Shown: positions 1-7,576, numbered from the stretch's first letter. The stretch: DNA of 45,239 nucleotides from Dehalococcoidia bacterium (GCA_007129495.1 SKVJ01000021.1:103806-149044), one strand, 5' to 3'. The notes: generated by a model from the sequence alone, not told the origin. Translations and numbers: made by a program.

Positions 1-219
1 GGTGGCAGGCTCGCCTTCCTTCAGAGCCTCGCCGGAGGGGATGAGTCTCGCGTTGGCGGGCAAACCGCCCCACCTCTCGATCTCGGGCAGAAGCTGTTCA
101 GGAGGACCGACCACCAGTATCTCAGCGTTGCTCTTCTGAGCCGCTCTGATGGCTCCTCTTATAGTATCCGATGGTGCGAGGTCGCCTCCCGCAGCATCCA
201 AAGCGACTCTAACTCTCAT
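1..219 (-). CDS. plsX: Phosphate acyltransferase PlsX (5' part only)
   Basis: The reverse strand reads an ATG at 219 and stays open to the window edge, giving 73 residues. The N-terminus (VALDAAGGD, then a P-S-D-T-I-R-G-A segment and ILVVGPP) matches the start of PlsX. That enzyme makes acyl-phosphate from acyl-ACP for membrane phospholipid synthesis. Family members usually begin with a very similar ALDAMGGD motif; here Met is replaced by Ala. The gene runs out of the window, so length, catalytic half and neighbours cannot be judged. No strong Shine-Dalgarno is visible, and the start sits beside short AT-rich heptad repeats. Confidence 0.85.
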   Translation of the reverse strand, partial: MRVRVALDAAGGDLAPSDTIRGAIRAAQKSNAEILVVGPPEQLLPEIERWGGLPANARLIPSGEALKEGEPAT

Positions 220-258
220 TGACAATTGACGATTTGGGGATTATTTGACGATTGACGC
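219..258. repeat. Short ATTGACR heptad repeats
   Basis: Just upstream of plsX the heptad ATTGACA/ATTGACG occurs in tandem, is interrupted by about 14 bases, and recurs as TTTGACGATTGACG. The block is AT-rich compared with its surroundings. It may be a small intergenic repeat, or multiple -35-like hexamers. Confidence 0.5.
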
Positions 259-304
259 GTGCTAGCTTACTCCCTACAGAGGGACTGTGCAAGTCCAACG
301 TCAA

Positions 305-327
305 TCTGCAGCATATCATGCTGCAGA
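305..327. repeat. Perfect 10-bp inverted repeat with 3-base centre
   Basis: Arms TCTGCAGCAT (305-314) and ATGCTGCAGA (318-327) are perfectly complementary around ATC. A three-base loop is tight for an RNA terminator and no T-run follows, so a DNA-binding site is as likely as a hairpin. It lies between divergent plsX and the membrane-protein gene at 432. Confidence 0.6.
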
Positions 328-346
328 CGCATCTGCACATTCAGGG

Positions 347-374
347 TGGACAGAAGGCCATCGAATTCTATGAG
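347..374 (+). promoter_or_regulatory. Candidate sigma-70 promoter for the gene at 432
   Basis: A -35 box TGGACA (347-352), a 16-base spacer and a -10 box TATGAG (369-374) precede the membrane-protein gene. The expected transcription start is near 381, directly at the AGTGCACT palindrome. Confidence 0.4.
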
Positions 375-381
375 CCCGTAC

Positions 382-389
382 AGTGCACT
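382..389. promoter_or_regulatory. AGTGCACT palindrome, possible ArsR-family operator (site 1)
   Basis: A perfect 8-bp palindrome lies at the predicted transcription start of the membrane-protein gene. The same 8-mer recurs at 1223-1230, abutting the start codon of the nearby ArsR-type gene. Shared operator function is inference. Confidence 0.35.
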
Positions 390-431
390 TGTCAACGATC
401 AGATCCTGCTTGATATCATTGAAGGCAGGCG

Positions 432-926
432 ATGTCTGGCAATTATCACGAGAGCAAGGGGACGTGGCATGTCGCCCCGATGAGTCGGCTCGAGAAGCTG
501 GAGACGGCGTTCAAAACCGTTGCCATGATCGTCGCCTTTGTAACCTTCGCGCAGGTTTTTTCTCCCGGACAACTCGAGACTCCGGCAGGTGTTGCAGGGA
601 CACAGTCGCGTATCATTATGTGGCTGGCTGTGGCACTGGGGATCGCCATACTCGACCGCCTTCAGCAACGGGAACTCTTCTCCGTAGCATTTGTGGTTGT
701 GAACGATCTGGCCCACTGGGCGATGTACCTCTCGTTTCTCAGCGGATTGTCCGCAATGGCATCGGTGGTTGCTTACTGCGCCTTGATGATGGCCGGAGAT
801 ATCGTGAAGATAGTGTTCTTCGCGACCACTGGGTACACGGTGCGTGGTGCGCCCAGGCCTTTGTTGCTCGTAGGAGTGGCTGCCTTCGTGGTTGCTTACA
901 GCGTTGTCCTTGTGCTCGCGTTATGA
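432..926 (+). CDS. Four-helix integral membrane protein, unknown function
   Basis: The product has up to 164 residues. After a polar N-terminus, hydrophobic stretches appear at about residues 28-45, 60-75, 83-120 (probably two helices) and 142-164, so it is an inner-membrane protein with four or five helices. No catalytic motif is recognisable and I cannot assign a family. Two starts are possible: ATG at 432, preceded by a weak GAAGGCAGG, or ATG at 480 (MSRLEKLE), which gives a more conventional short cytoplasmic N-terminus. It lies about 300 bases before an ArsR-type gene in the same direction. Both carry an AGTGCACT palindrome near the start, so regulation by that repressor is plausible. 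Confidence 0.7.
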   Translation: MSGNYHESKGTWHVAPMSRLEKLETAFKTVAMIVAFVTFAQVFSPGQLETPAGVAGTQSRIIMWLAVALGIAILDRLQQRELFSVAFVVVNDLAHWAMYLSFLSGLSAMASVVAYCALMMAGDIVKIVFFATTGYTVRGAPRPLLLVGVAAFVVAYSVVLVLAL

Positions 927-1154
927 TGTATCGAGGAACGAAGCTGGCAACAGCGGCAGCCGTGTTGGGGAGGAGTTCTCCACTGTATCCTGCGTGACGA
1001 TGGACGTGCTGAGCCGTAACAATCCCATGACGGCATTGAGTCGTTGTGCTCTGAGAGTGCGTACGTACAGGAGAGACTATCCAGTTGTGGTTCTGTCGAA
1101 CTGTTGACGGAAGCTTGTCGGGGGCCTGATTCGCGGTTCCTGCTGTGTGTAAGA

Positions 1155-1183
1155 TTGACGAGCCCGAAAGCCTGCAGTAGGAT
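1155..1183 (+). promoter_or_regulatory. Candidate promoter of the arsR-type gene
   Basis: TTGACG (1155-1160), a 17-base spacer and TAGGAT (1178-1183) form a reasonable sigma-70 promoter about 50 bases before the start codon at 1234. The rest of the 927-1233 gap shows no other feature apart from the palindrome at 1220-1233. Confidence 0.45.
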
Positions 1184-1219
1184 GTGTACGTGAGCGTTCG
1201 GCGGGACGAATGCTCTCTA

Positions 1220-1233
1220 AGTAGTGCACTGCT
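1220..1233. promoter_or_regulatory. AGTGCACT-centred palindrome abutting arsR start (site 2)
   Basis: A 14-base palindrome with one wobble pair, centred on AGTGCACT (1223-1230), ends exactly at the ATG of the ArsR-type gene. It replaces a normal Shine-Dalgarno. It lies about 30 bases downstream of the predicted transcription start, a suitable place for autorepression. The core matches site 1 at 382-389. Confidence 0.4.
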
Positions 1234-1518
1234 ATGGAAGACGTCGTCAACCTCGTTCGGGCACTCTCCGCCGACACGCGATTGCGCGTGTTGAAGTTGC
1301 TTCGCGGCAGGGAGATGAGTTCCATGGAGCTGCAGGAGTCGCTGCATGTTGCGCGCCAGACGGTTTCCTATCACCTCAGTATCCTCGAGACTGGTGGACT
1401 TGTGAAGTCGAGGCGTGATGGCCGCAGATTCATCTACGCGGCTGCGATACCTGCAGTAACCGATGCCGACGGCAACTTCGAGCGATTCCTCACACGCACG
1501 CTTGAAGACATGAATTGA
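1234..1518 (+). CDS. ArsR-type winged-helix transcriptional regulator
   Basis: The product has 94 residues, typical for a minimal ArsR/SmtB regulator. Residues 1-25 (VNLVRALSADTRLRVLKLL) match the family's opening helices. Residues 28-58 form the recognition helix-turn-helix (SSMELQESL, then RQTVSYHLSILETGGLV). A wing follows (SRRDGRRFIYA). No CxC or acidic/His metal cluster is evident, so it need not sense metal. An upstream promoter and a palindrome abutting the start suggest autoregulation. The natural candidate target is the membrane-protein gene at 432, which has the same 8-mer. The family is clear; ligand and targets are unknown. Confidence 0.85.
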   Translation: MEDVVNLVRALSADTRLRVLKLLRGREMSSMELQESLHVARQTVSYHLSILETGGLVKSRRDGRRFIYAAAIPAVTDADGNFERFLTRTLEDMN

Positions 1519-1707
1519 GATCCTCCCTTTCCTGAACGCCTTGCTGTCCGTTTCTCCCGGAATCGTGACATGCTTGTTCATTGTTTCCCGGCGTATCGTT
1601 GTTCTGGAGAAGTGATTCGTGTGGTGCAGGTGTGCAGATGAAGCCAGAGTGCTCCCGGTAGCCGGTTGTCATCTCCCGTTCTTACTTCCTTCGTCAGCTC
1701 GCGCTGT

Positions 1708-1747
1708 TTGACATTGCGTCACCGTAATTGTATGTTTGTATAACATA
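1708..1747 (+). promoter_or_regulatory. lexA promoter overlapped by a 17-bp palindromic operator (SOS box candidate)
   Basis: A perfect -35 TTGACA (1708-1713), a 17-base spacer and -10 TATGTT (1731-1736) form a strong promoter. The palindrome TATGTT-N5-AACATA (1731-1747) covers the -10 box and the start site, where a repressor would block RNA polymerase. Its position before lexA suggests LexA autoregulation. The box differs from the E. coli CTG-N10-CAG and Bacillus-type GAAC-N4-GTTC sites, so assignment rests on position and symmetry. Confidence 0.55.
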
Positions 1748-1763
1748 TGAGGAGGCGGCGCGC

Positions 1764-2396
1764 ATGAGCCGGAGCAGTACAAGCAGAACGCGTGAGAGAG
1801 TGTTGCAGTTTGTTCGCTCATTCATAGCGGATAAAGGCTATTCTCCCTCGGTGAGCGACATTGTGACAGGTTGTGGTTTGAGTTCCCCCAATCTTGCCCA
1901 GTATCACTTAAACGTGCTGGAACGGGAGGGCGTGCTGCGGCGGACACCTGGCGTATTCCGCAGCATCCAGCTTGTACAGAGAGACAATATAGAAGTTCCG
2001 CTGCTTGGTGTGATTGCCGCTGGCTCTCCGATACCTGTGCCCGAAGCCGGTAACTGGGCCAGCGAAGCTGAAGAAATGCTCGACCTGAGCCGTGATCTCG
2101 TTGGCGATGGCAGCAATCTGTTCGCTCTCAGGGTCCGCGGCAGGTCGATGATCGACGCGTGTGTGATGGACGGTGATATTGTGGTCATGGAGGCGAAACA
2201 AACAGCAATCGATGGTGACATGGTGGCGGTGTGGCTCAAGGATGAACACGAGGTTACTCTTAAGCGCATCTACCGGGAAGAGAATCAGGTGCGGTTGCAG
2301 CCGGCTAACCGTCAGATGGAGCCGCTCTATGTTTTCCCGGAGAATGTGATGATACAGGGAAGGGTTGTGGCGGTGATTCGGAAATTCAGTCGATGA
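1764..2396 (+). CDS. lexA: SOS repressor LexA
   Basis: The product has 210 residues. Residues 9-70 form the winged-helix DNA-binding domain (RERVLQFVRSFIADKGYSPS, YHLNVLEREGVLRR). Residues 77-210 form the S24 self-cleavage domain. The cleavage bond is Ala86-Gly87 in VIAAGSP, the nucleophile is Ser128 in GRSM, and the general base is Lys167 in VTLKRIY, so autoproteolysis should be intact. ATG 1764 is chosen over 1728 because GAGGAGG lies eight bases before it. RecA-filament-stimulated cleavage would relieve repression. The gene opens an imuB, DUF6504, dnaE2 mutagenesis locus, with 21 bases to imuB. Recognition-helix residues differ from E. coli, in keeping with a different operator. Confidence 0.93.
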   Translation: MSRSSTSRTRERVLQFVRSFIADKGYSPSVSDIVTGCGLSSPNLAQYHLNVLEREGVLRRTPGVFRSIQLVQRDNIEVPLLGVIAAGSPIPVPEAGNWASEAEEMLDLSRDLVGDGSNLFALRVRGRSMIDACVMDGDIVVMEAKQTAIDGDMVAVWLKDEHEVTLKRIYREENQVRLQPANRQMEPLYVFPENVMIQGRVVAVIRKFSR

Positions 2397-2417
2397 ACGC
2401 TCTCCAGAGAGGAATGA

Positions 2418-3608
2418 ATGAGAATCGCATGTCTATATCTGCCTGGATTTGCCATCCAGGTGGAGCGGCAAACGAACCCCGCCCTTTGTGGCACGCCGCT
2501 TATCATTGGAGGATATCACCATGAGATCGGCCGCGTCCGGCAGGTATCCGAGGAGGCGGTCGCATATGGACTCGTTGAGGAAATGCCTTTGCGGCAGGCA
2601 TATTCACTCTGCCCATGCGGAGTATTTCTTCCGTACCGGGAGGAGAGTTATCGTGAGGCTTACTCCGTAGTTATCTCACAGGTGGGGCAACTCTGTCCTC
2701 TCGTCGAGTCTGAATCTCTCTGGCACATACTCATGGGCCTTCGGTATGAGCGCAATGAGCGCCAGTTCGTCGATGAGGTGATTTACGCCGTGCAACAGCA
2801 CACCGGCTTTCATATGTCCGGTGGCATTGCCTCTTCGAGGTTTGCGGCGCGTCTTGCTGCGGAAGAGATGGCTGAATCTCAGGTGCTGGTGCTCGATGAT
2901 GATTGCGAATTACCGTTTCTGCATAGCCTGCCCGTGGCGCGTCTTCCGGTTTCCGGCGCCACGGCGCACAGACTGCACCTGTTCGGTATCTCGCGAGTGG
3001 GCGACCTGCTGCAATTGCCTTCGGGTGCACTTGAAGCACAATTCGGGAGTGAGGGACAGAGAATTCTCGACTTTGTTCGAGGAGTCGATGCCAGAAGCGT
3101 GGTGCAGTGGAAAGGAGCACACGAGGTTGTGCAGGCCAAAGAATTCGACATGCCGGTTGGCTATGGTGGGGAACTGATCGAGGCAGTGCACGAAATGATT
3201 GCATCACTGTGTGGTGAATTGCGCATGAGGTGGCAATGTTGTCGCCGTCTCACTCTGGTTCTGTGTCTTGAAAACAGCGGAACGAGATATGACACCTTTC
3301 ATTTTAAGGAGCCGACTGTCTTACAGATGGCGATGGAGCGCCGTCTCATGTCTTGTGTGGAACGGCTTGCCGGCGGGATGTCGGTGACGGAGTTACGGCT
3401 GACGGCCTCGGATCTCTGTGCTGAAGCAGGATGGCAGTCGTCATTTCTCGACGGTTCCCTTAGATCATCTGCACATTTCGCAGAGGCAGTTGGAGTGTTG
3501 CAACAACGGTACGGCAGGGATGTGATGAAGAAGGTCGCGACCCGCCGTGGAGGCCGCTTGCCGGAGGAGCAGTTCTCCTTCGTGTCGTGCGAACTGGAAG
3601 AGCGATGA
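2418..3608 (+). CDS. imuB: ImuB-type, catalytically degenerate Y-family DNA polymerase subunit
   Basis: The product has 396 residues. The fold follows DinB/ImuB: palm start RIACLYLPGFAIQVE, a fingers region, HMSGGIASSRFAARLAA as thumb entry, and a helix-hairpin-helix near LHLFGISRVGDLLQLP. Catalytic carboxylates of active Y-family enzymes are missing. The DxD-equivalent positions are Tyr7 and Pro9, and the second-site Asp is Ser98, with only Glu99 kept. This is the hallmark of ImuB, which acts as an adaptor between the beta clamp and DnaE2 in error-prone translesion synthesis. The C-terminal QFSFV (385-389) resembles a clamp-binding motif. It is co-directional with lexA, and its stop codon overlaps the next start. 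No imuA is present in the window. Confidence 0.88.
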   Translation: MRIACLYLPGFAIQVERQTNPALCGTPLIIGGYHHEIGRVRQVSEEAVAYGLVEEMPLRQAYSLCPCGVFLPYREESYREAYSVVISQVGQLCPLVESESLWHILMGLRYERNERQFVDEVIYAVQQHTGFHMSGGIASSRFAARLAAEEMAESQVLVLDDDCELPFLHSLPVARLPVSGATAHRLHLFGISRVGDLLQLPSGALEAQFGSEGQRILDFVRGVDARSVVQWKGAHEVVQAKEFDMPVGYGGELIEAVHEMIASLCGELRMRWQCCRRLTLVLCLENSGTRYDTFHFKEPTVLQMAMERRLMSCVERLAGGMSVTELRLTASDLCAEAGWQSSFLDGSLRSSAHFAEAVGVLQQRYGRDVMKKVATRRGGRLPEEQFSFVSCELEER

Positions 3609-3859
3609 ATAAGTTTGCGTGGCAGTCCCCTGAGGTGCAGGTTAATGAGTCGGTTGATCATGAACCGATAGACGTCTTCTACGAGGGAAGAAGACGCAGG
3701 GTTGTGCGCGTGCTGTGCCGCTGGAGAATAGCACAGGAGTGGTGGAAACGGCCGGTGGAGCGCGACTACTTTCGTGTGAGCCTGGAGGGAGGGATTATCT
3801 GCGAGGTGTTCCGCGATATCTCGCGTGGTTGCTGGCAGATGCAACGCATCTACGATTAG
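3605..3859 (+). CDS. Small DUF6504-like protein of the SOS mutagenesis cassette
   Basis: The ATG at 3605 overlaps the imuB stop (ATGA), so translation is coupled, and the product has 84 residues. It has an arginine/tryptophan-rich pattern: IDVFYEGRRRRVVRVLCRW, EWWKRP, ERDYFRVSLEGG and a final C-W-Q-M-Q-R-I-Y-D. This matches my memory of DUF6504 proteins, small partners found beside imuB or dnaE2 mainly in Actinobacteria and relatives. The predicted fold is a compact beta-rich domain. The function is unknown. Coupling to imuB suggests it joins or modulates the mutasome, perhaps in place of ImuA. That role is inference; the gene itself is well supported. Confidence 0.8.
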   Translation: MNKFAWQSPEVQVNESVDHEPIDVFYEGRRRRVVRVLCRWRIAQEWWKRPVERDYFRVSLEGGIICEVFRDISRGCWQMQRIYD

Positions 3860-3938
3860 CCGGCATCAACGCACATCGTCAACTTTCCGCAGTTCCAGTG
3901 GATGCATACGGTCCATATTCTATTGCTGAATGGATATG

Positions 3939-4379
3939 CTAATCGTTTTCGTTGCTGCTGCCGTGTCTTTTGATTTCATCTGCCACGATGCAGGTGCAGA
4001 GGACCATTATCGTTGCAAGAAGGATCTGTCCGAAGTAAATGGGGTACAGAAAGGTCTCGGCAACGCCGCCCCCAATCGTTCTCTCGAAGAGAGGGCCGTA
4101 GATGATCGCTCCGAAGAAGTACAGGAATACGAAGATAATCGGAGTATAGAGTACCGGCCACGCGGAGACTGTTTTGATGATACGGCAGGGCTTCTTCTCG
4201 GCGGCATCGTAGATGATGTCGTTGACGTTGATATCAAGGGTCGTCGCTATGCGTTTGAGCATGTCGATGTCGGGGAATGCCTTGCCCGTCTCCCAGTTGG
4301 AGACGGCCTGCCGCGTACTGTATTCATTCGTTGCCTCCTTCTCGGAACGATAGCAGAATCTGTCGGGGCAATCCCGCAA
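3939..4379 (-). pseudogene. XRE-family regulator with membrane tail, N-terminus degenerate or frameshifted
   Basis: The reverse strand encodes STRQAVSNWETGKAFPDIDM then LKRIATTLDINVNDII, a classic Cro/C1 helix-turn-helix second half. Three hydrophobic segments follow (about residues 73-93, 108-127 and the adjoining region). The layout matches XRE regulators with a C-terminal membrane anchor. The expected first two helices (KIKELRxxxGLSQEELA) are not in this frame. The only start is a TTG, and the preceding residues are cysteine-rich and atypical. The neighbouring frame carries TKVKEINTRRAHLS, resembling a normal XRE first helix, which suggests a frameshift near 4340-4400. It lies opposite to, and between, the DUF6504 and dnaE2 genes, splitting the SOS cassette. 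It is either a decayed gene or a sequencing frameshift. Confidence 0.6.
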
Positions 4380-4444
4380 CTGAGGTGTGCACGACGAGTG
4401 TTGATCTCCTTTACCTTCGTAAAAAATGCTGGTGAAATGGAATT

Positions 4445-7400
4445 ATGGAGAGATACGTAGAGCTTCACTGCCACTCAGCGTTCTCGCTGCTTGATGGCGC
4501 CTCCATGCCGGAGGAGCTTGCTCGCCGCGCGGCTGAGCTTGGTATGCCGGCGCTCGCGCTCACCGATCACGATGGCTTGTATGGAACGGTGCGCTTTGTT
4601 CGTGCGTGTGAGCGCGAGGGAGTCAAACCCATCGTAGGTGCGGAACTTGCTCTCGACGGTGGGTATCACGTCATTCTGCTGGCCATGGATGCGATGGGCT
4701 ACTCGAACCTGTGCCGTGTCATCACGGCTGCACAGCTTGCTGGCGCGAAGAATAGTCCTGTCCTGACGTGGGATATGCTGGCGAAATATGCCGGGGGGCT
4801 CATATGTCTCTCCGGCTGCAGGGAGGGCGAGGTGGCGCGCCAGATGCGTGGTTCGAACTTCGGCGCTGCTCGAGAAGCGGCAGGCCGATATATCGACGTT
4901 TTTGGCAGGGACAGGTTCTACATCGAACTGCAGCACACGATGTATCCTGAAGATACTGCTCTCTGCGCGGACCTTGCGGCCCTGGCGCGTGAATCAGGCG
5001 TCGGTTGCGTAGCGACTAATAACGTGCACTACGCACGAAAAGAGGGGCACCGTCTGCATGATGTGCTGACCTGCATTCGGACCCGCAGCCCGCTCGATGA
5101 CTGCATCGAGTTGAAGCTGAATGCCGAGTTCTACCTGAAGTCGCACGAGGAGATGCAATCGCTGTTTCACGAATACCCGGAGGCCCTGCACATGACGGGA
5201 GAACTGGCAGAACGCTGCAACGTGACCCTCGAGTTCTCCGGTTATCGTTTCCCTGAGTACCCGCTGCCGGAGGGTGCGACGGCGGAGAGCTATCTCGCGC
5301 ACGTGTGCCGTAAAGGAGTACGCCGTCGGTATGGAGAGATTACTGAGGAGGTGACCTCCCGGATCGACCATGAACTCGATCTCATCGCCAGACTCGAGCT
5401 GTCCGGCTATTTCCTCATCGTTCGAGACATCATGGAGTATGCCGAACGGCATGGCATTCCAGCCCAGGGCCGTGGCTCTGCAGCGAATTCCATCGTTGCC
5501 TACGTGCTCGGTATTACAAAGGTCGATCCCATCAGGAACCGACTTTTCCTCGGCCGTTTCCTGAACGACGAGATGTCATCCATCCCCGATATCGATATCG
5601 ATGTGTCCACGGCCCACCGGGAGAAGCTCATCCAGTACGTGTACGAGAAGTATGGACAAGAGCACGCCGCAATGGTGTGTACGTATATCACTTTCCAATC
5701 ACGCAATGCACTTCGCGAGGTTGGCAAGGTTCTCGGCATTCCCCTTCACGTGATCGATCGGCTGGCGAAATCAGCGACGTGGTCCGGGTATGGCTCCCGT
5801 GATGTGAGAAAAGAACTCTCCGGCATCGAAGAGTTTGCCCCGTATTTCAGCAAGGTTACCTTTCAGGAGTATCTCTCCATCTGTCGTCAGCTCGAGGATT
5901 ATCCGCGGCACCTCTCCATCCATAATGGGGGTATCGTCATCTCCTCCCGCCCTCTGAGCGAGCTTGTGCCGCTGGAGCGGGCTGCCATGCCGGGCCGCGT
6001 TGTCTGTCAGTGGGATAAGGACAGTGTTGCCGATGCCGGGCTGATAAAGATAGATCTACTCGGCTTGAGGATGCTATCGCTCCTGGATGAGGTTCGTGTG
6101 CTCGTGGAGCGGGAGCATGGGGTGGTGCTGGATCTCGATGCTCTACCGCAGGACGATGCTTCTGTGTATGACATGATTTGCCGCTGCGACACTATCGGCG
6201 TTTTTCAGATAGAGAGCCGGGCTCAGATGCAGACATTGCCTCGCACGCGGCCTCGTTCGATCGACGACCTTACGGTGGAGGTCTCTATCGTTAGGCCTGG
6301 ACCTATCCAGGGCAACATGGTGCATCCTTACATAAGGCGAAGAAATGGGGTTGAGAAGGTATCGTACCTTCATCCTTCTCTCGAGCCGGTACTCGGCGAG
6401 ACGCTCGGCGTTATCCTCTTTCAGGAGCAGGTCATTCAGGCCGCCGTGGCACTGGCTGGTTTCACTCCGGGGGAGGCTGATACATTGCGACGAGCTATGA
6501 GTCGTAAGCGCTCGGTCGAGGCTATTGCGCAGTTGCGTGCGCGCTTCATACAGGGAGCCCTTGCCGCGGGTGTCGATGCGAGGAGCGCGGACAGGGTGTT
6601 CGCTTCGCTTGAAGGATTTGCCCAGTACGGCTTCTGCAAGAGTCACGCAGCCGGATTCGCTCTTATCTGCTATCAGTCGGCGTGGTTGAAGTACTACTAT
6701 CCCGTCGAGTTCTATTGCGCGCTGCTCAATAACCAGCCGATGGGGTTTTATCGTCCGGAGGTAGTACTTCACGATGCGCAGCGGCATGGTGTTCGTGTAC
6801 TGCCGGTCGATGTGAACCTGAGCGAGGCTGTATGCGGCATTGAAGAGAGATGTATCCGTCTTGGATTCCTGTACGTAAAAGAAATGGGAGCGCGGATGAT
6901 TCAACGTGTCCTTGAGGAGCGGCAAAGGGGAGAGTTCCTGTCGGTCGATGACTTCTGCCTGCGCACCGGTCTTCCAGGTGGTGTAGTGGAAAATCTGATT
7001 CTTGCGGGGGCTTTCGACTTCTGCAGATGCACGCGCAGAGAGATGCTGTGGCAACTGGGCATCGTAGAGAAAAGAACTCTCGGTGAGCTTCCCTTACAGT
7101 CCTCAGGTGAGGCCGTGTCGCTTCCGAAGATGAGTTCGCTTGAGGAAATGCGGTATGACTACACGGTACAAGGGATGTCGACTACGCATCACCCGATGCA
7201 GGTGCTCAGAGCCGAACTACCGGAGAATGGATTGGTAAGGAGTTCGGACCTCCCGAAACTGGACGATGGTGATGCCTTGAGGATTGCGGGCTACGTGATA
7301 ATGAAGCAGCGTCCGCCCACTGCCAAGGGGTTTGCCTTCATTACCATGGAAGATGAGGACGGCACGATCAATGTAGTTATGCGCCCTGATGTGTATGAAC

Positions 7401-7576
7401 GGCACAGGCAGGTATGTATTTTTAACCCGGTTCTTGTGGTAGAAGGTATCCTTCAGAAGAAGGATGGCACGTTGAATGTGCGTGCACTTGAGATTTCGCC
7501 ACTCAGCTGCAACAGTGACAGACCTCTGCCTGCCCGCGGGAGATACGGAAGACAGACTCGCTCGAGCCCCCGTTGA
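4445..7576 (+). CDS. dnaE2: Error-prone DNA polymerase III alpha subunit DnaE2
   Basis: The product has 1043 residues, the normal DnaE2 size and shorter than replicative DnaE. An N-terminal PHP domain keeps HCHSAFSLLDGAS, LTDHDGL and VGAEL. The C-family catalytic aspartates sit in PDIDID (Asp382, 384, 386), with AQGRGSAANS before them and FGRFxNxE-like LGRFLNDE. Thumb and fingers motifs include RPGPIQGNMVHPY and FQEQV. An OB-fold lies at about 930-1000 (GYVIMKQRPPTAKGFAFITM). The tau-binding tail of DnaE is absent. DnaE2 performs mutagenic translesion synthesis with ImuB under LexA control. No copy of the lexA-type palindrome is seen directly before it, and the Shine-Dalgarno is weak, so how it is transcribed past the reversed XRE gene is open. 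Confidence 0.93.
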   Translation: MERYVELHCHSAFSLLDGASMPEELARRAAELGMPALALTDHDGLYGTVRFVRACEREGVKPIVGAELALDGGYHVILLAMDAMGYSNLCRVITAAQLAGAKNSPVLTWDMLAKYAGGLICLSGCREGEVARQMRGSNFGAAREAAGRYIDVFGRDRFYIELQHTMYPEDTALCADLAALARESGVGCVATNNVHYARKEGHRLHDVLTCIRTRSPLDDCIELKLNAEFYLKSHEEMQSLFHEYPEALHMTGELAERCNVTLEFSGYRFPEYPLPEGATAESYLAHVCRKGVRRRYGEITEEVTSRIDHELDLIARLELSGYFLIVRDIMEYAERHGIPAQGRGSAANSIVAYVLGITKVDPIRNRLFLGRFLNDEMSSIPDIDIDVSTAHREKLIQYVYEKYGQEHAAMVCTYITFQSRNALREVGKVLGIPLHVIDRLAKSATWSGYGSRDVRKELSGIEEFAPYFSKVTFQEYLSICRQLEDYPRHLSIHNGGIVISSRPLSELVPLERAAMPGRVVCQWDKDSVADAGLIKIDLLGLRMLSLLDEVRVLVEREHGVVLDLDALPQDDASVYDMICRCDTIGVFQIESRAQMQTLPRTRPRSIDDLTVEVSIVRPGPIQGNMVHPYIRRRNGVEKVSYLHPSLEPVLGETLGVILFQEQVIQAAVALAGFTPGEADTLRRAMSRKRSVEAIAQLRARFIQGALAAGVDARSADRVFASLEGFAQYGFCKSHAAGFALICYQSAWLKYYYPVEFYCALLNNQPMGFYRPEVVLHDAQRHGVRVLPVDVNLSEAVCGIEERCIRLGFLYVKEMGARMIQRVLEERQRGEFLSVDDFCLRTGLPGGVVENLILAGAFDFCRCTRREMLWQLGIVEKRTLGELPLQSSGEAVSLPKMSSLEEMRYDYTVQGMSTTHHPMQVLRAELPENGLVRSSDLPKLDDGDALRIAGYVIMKQRPPTAKGFAFITMEDEDGTINVVMRPDVYERHRQVCIFNPVLVVEGILQKKDGTLNVRALEISPLSCNSDRPLPARGRYGRQTRSSPR

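Noticed and set aside
739-1581. Long minus-strand frame opposite the membrane-protein and arsR genes
   Set aside because: Low-complexity, His/Arg/Ser-rich composition, no Shine-Dalgarno, and it lies over two convincing plus-strand genes.
2418-3608. Annotation as active DNA polymerase IV (DinB)
   Set aside because: Catalytic carboxylate positions are Tyr7, Pro9 and Ser98, so an ImuB-type adaptor is more likely.
6143-7054. 303-codon minus-strand frame inside dnaE2
   Set aside because: Antisense to conserved polymerase motifs; composition is that of a shadow frame.
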